Origin: WJMD01 sp964596015
GTDB taxonomy: Bacteria; Joyebacterota; Joyebacteria; Joyebacterales; Joyebacteraceae
DNA length: 14,565 nucleotides
Assembly: GCA_964596015.1 (NCBI GenBank)
Contig: CAZQSB010000054.1
Coordinates: 1-14,565 of the forward strand
Direction: 5' to 3'
Every line of letters starts with the position of its first letter. The first letter of the stretch is position 1. Below are positions 1 through 5,671 of this stretch, piece by piece. Under the pieces are notes generated by a model, which saw nothing but the letters and a program-made list of their open reading frames with translations, did no database searches and had not been told where the DNA came from. The position numbers and the translations under genes were made by a program.

Positions 1-277
1 TCAGTCGGTTCATCATCGGAAGCTCCGGCGAACCGACGGTCTGGGACGCGTGGAAACCCGGAATGAAGAGGCGGGTGAAGGTCCCGACACTGGTGTTGAC
101 CTCGAGGGCCTTCAGCTCACCTACCTCGATGCGGAACCGCATCTCTTCTGTGTCGTCAGCGAGTACGGTCATTCTCGATTCCGGGGCGGGCAGGGCGATC
201 GTCTGGACGCTGGCCAGAGCGGGGCCTACACACACCATGAGCAACAGCACGGGCGCAACAGACAGTCTCCAGCGCAT
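1..277 (-). CDS. N-terminus of a secreted protein with a gingipain (C25)-type propeptide-like start; runs off the left edge
   Basis: This minus-strand frame stays open from an ATG at 277-275 to the window edge (92 codons). Residues 1 to about 23 form a signal peptide: MRWR, a hydrophobic core, then ALA before SVQ. The rest is a beta-rich stretch ending in a G-SPELPMMNRL segment. A Gly followed by PELP after a 'surface-strand' region is typical of the N-terminal propeptide of C25 (gingipain-like) cysteine peptidases and related type IX-secreted proteins of the FCB group; this assignment is inference from a short motif. The catalytic domain would lie outside the window. AAAGGG about 9 nt upstream of the ATG is the only Shine-Dalgarno candidate. 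A strong extended -10 promoter lies 70 nt upstream. It is divergent from the GH16 gene. Alternative: another secreted FCB protein sharing this N-terminal module. Confidence 0.55.
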   Translation of the reverse strand, partial: MRWRLSVAPVLLLMVCVGPALASVQTIALPAPESRMTVLADDTEEMRFRIEVGELKALEVNTSVGTFTRLFIPGFHASQTVGSPELPMMNRL

Positions 278-314
278 GGGAGAAGCCCTTTCGAGAGTGG
301 ATGGTGAGAGGTGA

Positions 315-337
315 CGGGTCGCCACTGGGGCGACCCG
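315..337 (-). promoter_or_regulatory. Perfect 9-bp hairpin at the predicted 5' end of the left gene's mRNA
   Basis: CGGGTCGCC (315-323) and GGCGACCCG (329-337) pair perfectly around a 5-nt loop. Read on the minus strand, the stem begins exactly 9 nt after the TATAAT at 352-347, so transcription would start within a few bases of it. The 3' side is 37 nt before the ATG. No T-tract follows it in either direction, so it is not a standard terminator. A 5'-end mRNA-stabilising or translation-controlling element is inferred. Confidence 0.55.
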
Positions 338-346
338 GATTATCTC

Positions 347-375
347 ATTATAGCACAGGTTCCCTAGCTAGGGAA
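347..375 (-). promoter_or_regulatory. Extended -10 promoter for the left (C25-like) gene
   Basis: On the minus strand the sequence reads TGC-TATAAT (355-347), a perfect -10 with the extended TGn element. At 17-bp spacing the -35 position (375-370) reads TTCCCT, a poor match, as is usual for extended -10 promoters. Predicted start is around 338-340. The -35 lies inside the 360-375 palindrome. Confidence 0.7.
360..375. promoter_or_regulatory. Perfect 16-bp palindrome, candidate operator
   Basis: TTCCCTAGCTAGGGAA is identical on both strands. It covers the -35 position of the minus-strand promoter and sits 4 bp from the TG of its extended -10. That placement is typical of a dimeric repressor or activator site. 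No regulator gene is present in the window, so its ligand is unknown. The central CTAG tetranucleotide is rare in many bacterial genomes, which makes chance occurrence less attractive. Confidence 0.45.
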
Positions 376-591
376 GTAGCGGCCTGCCCCCAGGCGCGGT
401 CCTCTCACTCCAGGAAGCCCGTTGAGACCCGGTGCGTTGTTCCCTCAGCGAGAGCGCTGGTCGACAGACTCGTGGTGCCTCGCGCGACCACTCCGTGATC
501 TGATGTGCAACTCCCAGCCAACAGGGACGCCACACCAGCCAGGGGCCCGCGATCGAGGCCCCGTGGCATATGGAGGCCGCTCGAGTTCGCA

Positions 592-620
592 TTGTGCGGC
601 GGCCGAACAAAGTGTATAAT
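592..620 (+). promoter_or_regulatory. Sigma-70-type promoter of the GH16 gene
   Basis: TTGTGC (592-597), a 17-bp spacer, and a perfect TATAAT (615-620). Predicted transcription start is about 626-628, giving a leader of about 64 nt before the ATG at 691. This promoter lies inside the upstream in-frame extension of the GH16 reading frame, which excludes the more upstream start codons. Confidence 0.75.
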
Positions 621-629
621 GGGCCATGA

Positions 630-650
630 GGGCGCTCAGCGTGAGCGCCC
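630..650 (+). promoter_or_regulatory. Perfect 9-bp hairpin at the predicted 5' end of the GH16 mRNA
   Basis: GGGCGCTCA (630-638) pairs perfectly with TGAGCGCCC (642-650) around a GCG loop. The stem begins exactly 9 nt after the TATAAT, the same offset and stem length as the hairpin of the divergent gene, though the stem sequences are unrelated. It ends 40 nt before the start codon, leaving the AAGGGG Shine-Dalgarno free. Confidence 0.55.
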
Positions 651-690
651 GGTCGCCGATATCACGACAGCAGCCAAGGGGACGCATCGG

Positions 691-2583
691 ATGACTTCCC
701 GGAAGACGATCGCTTCGTTCGGTACTCTCGCTCTGGCCGTCCTTCTGGTCGCGGGCACGGTCTCACCGGTGTCGGGGGCCATGTCGCTCGTCTGGTCGGA
801 CGAGTTCGACGGCGCGAGCCTCAACACCGGCAACTGGACCATCGACATCGGTGACGGCTGTCCGGACCTGTGCGGGTGGGGCAACAACGAGCTCGAGTAC
901 TACAGGGCGCAGAACGTGTCGGTCGCCGGCGGATACCTGACGCTTACGGCGAGGGATGAGTACTACGGCGGCAGGCATTTCACGTCCGGGAAGGTCCACA
1001 CGAGGGACAAGCAGTCCTTCCTCTACGGCAGGATCGAGATGCGGGCCAAGATCCCCACGGGCGGCGGGATGTGGCCCGCGTTCTGGATGATGCCCCAGGA
1101 CGCCGCCTACGGGGGATGGGCAGCGAGCGGCGAGATCGACATCATGGAGTCGGCGAACGCCACCGACTGGATCGGCGGCACCATCCACTACGGGGGCAGC
1201 TGGCCTGATAACACGCATTCCGGCGGGACGTACTCCCTCGGAGGAACCAACTTCGCCGACGACTTCCACGTCTACGCCATCGAGTGGGAGCCAGAGGAGA
1301 TCCGCTGGTACGTCGACGACGTGCACTACCTGACGCGATACAGCTCGCAGTGGTACTCGGACAACGCTCCCGGCAATCCTCTCGCGCCCTTCGACCAGGA
1401 GTTCTACATCATCCTGAACGCCGCGGTCGGCGGCAACTACACAGGTTGCACCGAGACGAGCTGCATCAGCGCCGACCTGCCGCAGGAGTACGTCATCGAC
1501 TACGTCCGCGTGTACCAGGAGACCGGGAACCTGGCTCCTGAGGTAGCAGTGACGTACCCGACGGAGGGGGACAACCCGCCGCCGGGCGACATCACCATCG
1601 CCGCGACGGCGTCCGACCCGGACGGCGCCGTGGTCAGGGTCGAGTTCTACGACGGGACGACGCTTCTCGGAGAGGACACGTCCGAGCCCTACGCGTTCAC
1701 GTGGACATCGGTCGCCGACGGCTGCTACTCCATAGAAGCCAGGGCCTTCGACGACCAGGGCGCGTTCGCGACGGACATCGCCGACATCACCGTGGGCACA
1801 GGGTGCGGGCAGGCTCCCTATCCCGGAAGCCCGTTCGTCCTGCCGACGAGGATCGAGGCGGAGGACTTCGACCTGGGCGGCGAGGGTGTGGCCTATCACG
1901 ACACCGATGCCGGGAACAACGGCAACACCTACCGTACCGGGGAGGACGTGGACATCGAGCCGTGCTCGGACGTGGGCGGCGGGTACAACGCCGGCTGGGT
2001 CCGTGAGGGCGAGTGGCTCGAGTACACGCTCGACGTCCCGGTGTCGGGCGAGTACGACATCGACGTTCGCGTGGCTTCTCTCTCGGCCGGAGGCGAGTTC
2101 CACCTCGAGTTCAATGGAGAGAACAGGACCGGCGACATCGTCGTGCCGGTCACCGGCGGCTGGCAGAGCTGGGCCACCGTCACGTCGAGCGTGACGCTCC
2201 CGGCCGGTCGGCAGCTCATGCGGTTCGTGCCGACGTCAGAGGGGTTCAACGTCAACTGGTTCGACTTCGGAACCGAGACCGGTATCGTCGGAGGCATCGC
2301 CGATACGCCGCTCCTCCGTCCCTGCTACCCGAACCCGTTCAACCCGAGAACCACCATCAGCTACGTTCTGCCCGAGCCGGCCACCGTGACTCTGCGTGTC
2401 TACAGCACCGCGGGACGGCTGGTCAGGGAGCTCGTCAGCGGCGAGGCCATGCCGGCCGGGCCTCACGAGGTCGTCTGGAACGGACGGAACGAGGCCGGGC
2501 AGACGGTGGCCGCGGGCGTGTACTCCTGCCGTTTGACGACGCCCGACGCAGAGGACTCGGTCAAGCTGACGCTTCTGAAGTAA
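691..2583 (+). CDS. Secreted GH16 endo-beta-1,3-glucanase (laminarinase) with Ig, CBM6 and C-terminal sorting domain
   Basis: This 630-residue protein is a modular exported enzyme that probably hydrolyses beta-1,3-glucans such as laminarin. Residues 1-30 are a signal peptide. A GH16 domain spans about 31-276, with the catalytic motif GEIDIMES (nucleophile Glu148, Asp150, acid/base Glu153) and the laminarinase-like GGGMWPAFWMMP before it. An Ig-like (Big/cadherin-type) domain covers about 280-369. A CBM6 covers about 385-528, recognisable by RIEAEDFD, GGYNAGWVREGEWLEY and GFNVNWFDF. The C-terminus (about 541-630) has CYPNPFNPRTTISY and AAGVYSCRL, a FlgD-Ig/type IX-like sorting domain. The ATG at 691 is chosen because AAGGGG precedes it by about 9 nt, the signal peptide starts there, and the promoter lies inside the longer frame beginning at 505. 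A hairpin terminator follows. Substrate specificity is inferred; licheninase-type activity is the main alternative. Confidence 0.93.
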   Translation: MTSRKTIASFGTLALAVLLVAGTVSPVSGAMSLVWSDEFDGASLNTGNWTIDIGDGCPDLCGWGNNELEYYRAQNVSVAGGYLTLTARDEYYGGRHFTSGKVHTRDKQSFLYGRIEMRAKIPTGGGMWPAFWMMPQDAAYGGWAASGEIDIMESANATDWIGGTIHYGGSWPDNTHSGGTYSLGGTNFADDFHVYAIEWEPEEIRWYVDDVHYLTRYSSQWYSDNAPGNPLAPFDQEFYIILNAAVGGNYTGCTETSCISADLPQEYVIDYVRVYQETGNLAPEVAVTYPTEGDNPPPGDITIAATASDPDGAVVRVEFYDGTTLLGEDTSEPYAFTWTSVADGCYSIEARAFDDQGAFATDIADITVGTGCGQAPYPGSPFVLPTRIEAEDFDLGGEGVAYHDTDAGNNGNTYRTGEDVDIEPCSDVGGGYNAGWVREGEWLEYTLDVPVSGEYDIDVRVASLSAGGEFHLEFNGENRTGDIVVPVTGGWQSWATVTSSVTLPAGRQLMRFVPTSEGFNVNWFDFGTETGIVGGIADTPLLRPCYPNPFNPRTTISYVLPEPATVTLRVYSTAGRLVRELVSGEAMPAGPHEVVWNGRNEAGQTVAAGVYSCRLTTPDAEDSVKLTLLK

Positions 2584-2669
2584 GGGCCTGTCGAGAGCTC
2601 CTCGAAGGCCGGGACCGGCAACCGCTTCCCGACGGGCAGCGCGATCAGAGAAGCAGGAAGGTTCCAGAA

Positions 2670-2697
2670 GGAGAGGCCGGCGTCAGCCGGCCTCTTC
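2670..2697 (+). terminator. Hairpin terminator after the GH16 gene
   Basis: AGAGGCCGGC (2672-2681) and GCCGGCCTCT (2686-2695) form a perfect 10-bp stem with a GTCA loop, extended by a G-T and a G-C pair to 2670/2697. Only a short pyrimidine tail (CTTCGTCC) follows, as is common in GC-rich genomes. It lies about 90 nt past the GH16 stop and 116 nt before the next start. Confidence 0.7.
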
Positions 2698-2812
2698 GTC
2701 CATTCGCTCACGTGTGTCGCGCGGACCGCGACTCTCCGGGTCCCCTGAATCCAATGCCCCGTCAGCGTATCTAAACACATGAGGCACAATTGACTTACGG
2801 ACGGAGGAAGCA

Positions 2813-3793
2813 ATGAGGAAGCTCACAGTCATGCTTGCCATGCTGGCACTTCCGCTTCTTCTGGCTTCAGCATGCGGCGAGCAGGAGATAGAGATGACGG
2901 CTAAGGCAGAGAACACCTCCTCTCAGGAGGAGTACAGAGAACTGACCCCGGAGGAAGAGCGGGTCATTGTGAACAAGGGCACGGAGATGCCGTTCAGCGG
3001 CAAGTACGTCGACCACTTTCAGAGCGGCGCGTACCACTGCAAGCGTTGCGATGCGCCGCTCTACCGTTCGACCGACAAGTTCAAGACCTCGTGCGGGTGG
3101 CCCAGCTTCGACGACGAGATCGAGGGGGCCGTCCGGCGGGAGCGCGACGCCGACGGCATCCGGACCGAGATCCTCTGCGCCAACTGCGGAGCTCATCTCG
3201 GACACGTCTTCGAGGGGGAGCGGCTGACCGACAAGAACGTCCGGCACTGCGTGAACTCGATCTCGCTGGTGTTCAAACCCGACTCCGACGCGGCCTCCGA
3301 GCAGTCGAACGGCACGCGCAAGGCCTATTTCGCCGGCGGCTGCTTCTGGGGCGTCGAGCACCTCTTCGAGCAGAAGGAAGGCGTCGTCTCGGCGACCTCC
3401 GGCTACATGGGCGGCTCGGTCGAGGACCCCTCGTACCAGCAGGTCGTCTCCGGGGGCACCGGACATCTCGAGTCTGTCGAGGTGGAGTACGATCCGGAGA
3501 AGGTGACCTACGAGGAACTCGCGAAGTACTTCTTCGAGATCCACGACCCGACCCAGGAGGGCGGTCAGGGCCCGGACATCGGTCCGCAGTATCTCTCCGC
3601 CGTCTTCTACAGCACCGACGAGGAGAAGGAGACCGCCGAGAAGCTCATCGCCATCCTGAAGGAGAAGGGCTACGACGTCGTGACCGACGTGCGGCCCGCG
3701 GGCGAGTTCTGGGAGGCCGAGGAGTACCATCAGGACTACTACGAGCGGAAGGGAAGCACACCCTACTGCCACGCGTACAGGAAGCGGTTCTAG
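2813..3793 (+). CDS. msrBA: Fused peptide methionine sulfoxide reductase MsrB-MsrA, lipoprotein form
   Basis: The 326-residue protein repairs both oxidised forms of methionine. The N-terminus has a signal peptide ending LLASAC, with Cys21 as the likely lipidation site (Ala rather than Leu at -3, so slightly weak), and a short linker to about 40. The MsrB domain (about 41-157) reduces the R-sulfoxide: zinc cysteines 76/79 and 122/125 are present, the catalytic Cys146 is in RHCVNSISL, and Cys94 in SCGWPSF is at the usual resolving position. The MsrA domain (about 167-326) reduces the S-sulfoxide: catalytic Cys177 in GGCFWG, QGPDIGPQY, AEEYHQDYY, and a C-terminal Cys319 as probable resolving residue. 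The order is B then A. The start is fixed by GGAGG 5 nt upstream. It is flanked by terminators, so it is probably monocistronic. It likely protects envelope proteins; an electron donor is not encoded nearby. Confidence 0.95.
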   Translation: MRKLTVMLAMLALPLLLASACGEQEIEMTAKAENTSSQEEYRELTPEEERVIVNKGTEMPFSGKYVDHFQSGAYHCKRCDAPLYRSTDKFKTSCGWPSFDDEIEGAVRRERDADGIRTEILCANCGAHLGHVFEGERLTDKNVRHCVNSISLVFKPDSDAASEQSNGTRKAYFAGGCFWGVEHLFEQKEGVVSATSGYMGGSVEDPSYQQVVSGGTGHLESVEVEYDPEKVTYEELAKYFFEIHDPTQEGGQGPDIGPQYLSAVFYSTDEEKETAEKLIAILKEKGYDVVTDVRPAGEFWEAEEYHQDYYERKGSTPYCHAYRKRF

Positions 3794-3822
3794 CGGAGGC
3801 CCCGTTCGCTCCCGCGCACGCA

Positions 3823-3882
3823 GACTCCGGGCGAGAGCGTCGGTGGACTCCGGGCGAGAGCGTCGGTGGACTCCGAGCGAGC
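3823..3882. repeat. 23-bp tandem repeat, about 2.6 copies
   Basis: The unit starting GACTCCGGGCGAGAG recurs without change at 3823-3845 and 3846-3868. A third, partial and diverged copy (GACTCCGAGCGAGCG) starts at 3869. It lies between the msrBA stop and the terminator hairpin, in the 3' untranslated region. The two full copies are identical, which suggests recent duplication by slippage. Confidence 0.8.
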
Positions 3883-3898
3883 GCGCTCCGAGAATCAG

Positions 3899-3924
3899 AG
3901 AAGGCCCGCTTCGGCGGGCCTTCT
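3899..3924. terminator. Convergent terminator with a UUCG tetraloop
   Basis: GAAGGCCCGC (3900-3909) and GCGGGCCTTC (3914-3923) form a perfect 10-bp stem closed by C(TTCG)G, with one more A-T pair at 3899/3924. It is followed on the plus strand by TTCGTGT and on the minus strand by TCTGATTCTC. It lies 105 nt past msrBA and 47 nt past the end of the opposing sulfatase-like gene, so it probably serves both. Confidence 0.75.
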
Positions 3925-3971
3925 TCGTGTCCGGCCTCGGGGTGGAGCTCGCGTGATATCCCGCGCCGGCT

Positions 3972-5438
3972 CTACTGGATGTATCCCAGCGACCGCAGCG
4001 ACTCCTTCGTCTCCTCGCTGAGTTCCTCGGTGGCCGCGCTGACGGGCTCGACCTCGCTCTCGTCCTCGAGGAGGTCGACGGTCTCCATGAGCACTCGCTC
4101 GAGCCGCTCGAGCGTGTCGGACCCGAGACCACGCTCGAGGAGGTTCGTCTCCTCTTTCGGGTCCACGGAGAGGTCGTAGAGCTCGTGCGCGCCGTCGCTG
4201 CCCCAGACGAGCTTCATGTCGCCGGCCGTGAGACTCCTGATGCGGCGGCGGTACGGGTCGAGCCGCTCGCTCTCACGGTCCTCGGGGTCGTACCGGCCGA
4301 ACGCCTGCTCCGGAAAGTAGTACTCCGAGAGCATCGCCCGGTCGGGGCCGACGACGTCCGATGTGAGGCTCAGACCCTGGTTGGGATGCGAGTCCCTGTC
4401 GATGCCGGCCATGTCGAGCACCGTCGGGAAGATGTCCACGAGCGAGACCGGCCTGTCGTCGGACGCCCCTTCCGGGAGCCGACCCGGGGCGCTCACGATG
4501 AGCGGCACCGTGGTCGTCGTGCGGTAGAGCGAAAAGACGTGGTCCATGTGCTCGTGGTCGCCGATGTTCTCACCGTGGTCGGACGTTACGATGAACACCG
4601 TTTCGTCCCGGAGGTCCTGGTCCCTGAGGCCATCCATCATGAGACCCACCAGGTGGTCCGTGTAGAGGATCTCGGCGTCGTAGAGCTCGTTCAGGTGCCG
4701 AAGCTCCGAAGGCGTGAAGCGCTTCTCGCCGAGATAGTACTCCGGCCACATGTTGCTTGTGATGTTCTGGGTCTCGTCGGTCACGAAGGTGTCCATGAAC
4801 TGCTTTGAGGAGTCGTACGGCTGGTGCGGGGCGATGAGGTTGACGAAGATGAAGTACGGCGTGTCGTCGTCGAACTCACGGATGCTCTTGAGGAACCGGT
4901 CGGTCGCCAGGTTGCCGGTCTCTGAACGTCCCCCGCCCGCTCGATCCACCGCCCGCTGCATCCGGCCCGTGAAGTAGTACTCGGAGAACCCCTGCTGGAA
5001 CCCGTACTCGCTCGAGAGGATCGGGTTCTCGATGATGCCGATCGTCCTGTAGCCGTTCCCGCCGAGGACCTCGGCGAGCGTCGTCAGGTCATCGTTCATC
5101 TTCCAGTGTTCCTGGGTGACCTCGTGGGAGGCCGGGTAGAGGCCCGTGAAGAGCGACGCGTGCGCCGGGCTGGTCCAGGAGCTCGTGGAGTGGGCGTTCG
5201 TGAAGAGCGTCGATGTGGCAGCGAGCTCGTCCAGCCTCGGCGATGTCTCGCGTTCATACCCGTAGCACGAGAGACGGTCCCTGCGGGCCGTGTCCATCAC
5301 GATGATGACGAAGGAGGGGGGTCCCGCATGCTCCGAGGCGCCCGGGGTCGAACGGGTTCCCCGGTCGCGCGTCAATCCGAACACGACGGCGGCGGTCACC
5401 AGGACGCCGATGATCACCCACCCAGCACGTCGCTGCAC
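3972..5438 (-). CDS. Membrane-anchored sulfatase-fold (alkaline phosphatase superfamily) hydrolase with Thr at the nucleophile site
   Basis: This is a 488-residue protein. One N-terminal membrane segment (about 7-21) anchors a periplasmic domain. Sulfatase-family landmarks are in order: VIIVMDTARRD (metal ligand Asp49), SWTSPAHASLFTG (86-98), APHQPYD near 203-209, TSDHGENIGDH (metal ligands Asp287, His288), and the C-terminal LRSLGYIQ common to this family. In true sulfatases the site reads C/S-x-P-x-R, with Cys or Ser matured to formylglycine. Here the aligned residues are Thr89-Ser-Pro91-Ala-His93, so formylglycine cannot form. Thr is the nucleophile in related phosphoglycerol and phosphoethanolamine transferases, so a phospho-transfer or phosphodiesterase role is possible; this is inference. 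The start is GTG at 5438, with GGAGG 4 nt before it. A 10-bp inverted repeat lies 20 nt upstream. It is divergent from the glycosyltransferase pair. Confidence 0.88.
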   Translation of the reverse strand: MQRRAGWVIIGVLVTAAVVFGLTRDRGTRSTPGASEHAGPPSFVIIVMDTARRDRLSCYGYERETSPRLDELAATSTLFTNAHSTSSWTSPAHASLFTGLYPASHEVTQEHWKMNDDLTTLAEVLGGNGYRTIGIIENPILSSEYGFQQGFSEYYFTGRMQRAVDRAGGGRSETGNLATDRFLKSIREFDDDTPYFIFVNLIAPHQPYDSSKQFMDTFVTDETQNITSNMWPEYYLGEKRFTPSELRHLNELYDAEILYTDHLVGLMMDGLRDQDLRDETVFIVTSDHGENIGDHEHMDHVFSLYRTTTTVPLIVSAPGRLPEGASDDRPVSLVDIFPTVLDMAGIDRDSHPNQGLSLTSDVVGPDRAMLSEYYFPEQAFGRYDPEDRESERLDPYRRRIRSLTAGDMKLVWGSDGAHELYDLSVDPKEETNLLERGLGSDTLERLERVLMETVDLLEDESEVEPVSAATEELSEETKESLRSLGYIQ

Positions 5439-5458
5439 GTTGCCTCCGGTTCAGCTCA

Positions 5459-5487
5459 CTGGTTCACGCGTCTCCCACGTGAACCAG
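5459..5487. promoter_or_regulatory. 10-bp perfect inverted repeat before the sulfatase-like gene
   Basis: CTGGTTCACG (5459-5468) and CGTGAACCAG (5478-5487) are perfect complements around a 9-nt spacer. The repeat is 20 nt before the GTG start of the minus-strand gene and just upstream of its GGAGG. It could be an operator in the divergent control region or a leader hairpin like those at 315-337 and 630-650. No clear -10 could be placed relative to it. Confidence 0.5.
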
Positions 5488-5544
5488 CGTATCACGCGAC
5501 AGACAGCCTCACAAGATAGCCGTTCGGGAGCGCGGACCAAGCCC

Positions 5545-5573
5545 TTGTGGCGGCGGCGCGAGCGGGCTATGCT
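5545..5573 (+). promoter_or_regulatory. Sigma-70-type promoter for the glycosyltransferase pair
   Basis: TTGTGG (5545-5550), 17-bp spacer, TATGCT (5568-5573). Predicted start is about 5580, 48 nt before the Shine-Dalgarno at 5628. Its -35 resembles the TTGTGC of the GH16 promoter. Confidence 0.5.
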
Positions 5574-5627
5574 CGGTCGGTCGCCGCGGAGCAGCGGAGC
5601 CGAGCCCTCCAGCTTCCGGCACGTCAG

Positions 5628-5635
5628 AGGAGGAG
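5628..5635 (+). promoter_or_regulatory. Strong Shine-Dalgarno AGGAGGAG facing an AUC codon
   Basis: AGGAGGAG lies 36 nt ahead of the first canonical start (GTG, 5672), too far to serve it. No ATG, GTG or TTG occurs in any frame at normal spacing. The in-frame ATC at 5639 sits 5 nt after AGGAGG, and ATC at 5636 is adjacent. Initiation at AUC, or an error or variant of ATG at 5639, would explain the site. Confidence 0.55.
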
Positions 5636-5671
5636 ATCATCTCAAGCGCCAGCGTCGACCGTCGGATCATC

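Larger units (their letters stand above)
278..690. other. Divergent intergenic region with two outward promoters
   Basis: These 413 bases separate two divergent secreted-protein genes and hold no convincing gene. The region contains a minus-strand promoter with hairpin leader (315-375), a plus-strand promoter with hairpin leader (592-650), a 16-bp palindrome (360-375), and a 6-bp GGGGCC/GGCCCC inverted repeat with 9-nt loop (542-562). The frames through the middle have no ribosome binding sites and overlap the promoters. The ends are more AT-rich than the coding sequence on either side. Confidence 0.7.

Noticed and set aside
315..337. Hairpin considered as a terminator
   Set aside because: No T-tract on either strand, and it lies directly after a promoter rather than after a gene.
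505..690. Upstream extension of the GH16 reading frame (starts at 505 or 619)
   Set aside because: The promoter and leader hairpin lie inside it, and it would place the signal peptide internally.
763..2103. 446-residue minus-strand frame opposite the GH16 gene
   Set aside because: It is antisense to a gene with clear catalytic motifs, has Arg/Val/Asp-biased low-complexity composition and no recognisable domain; typical of GC-rich shadow frames.
2867..4132. Long antisense frame across msrBA and the terminator
   Set aside because: It runs through the 23-bp repeat and both convergent gene ends with skewed composition and no ribosome binding site.
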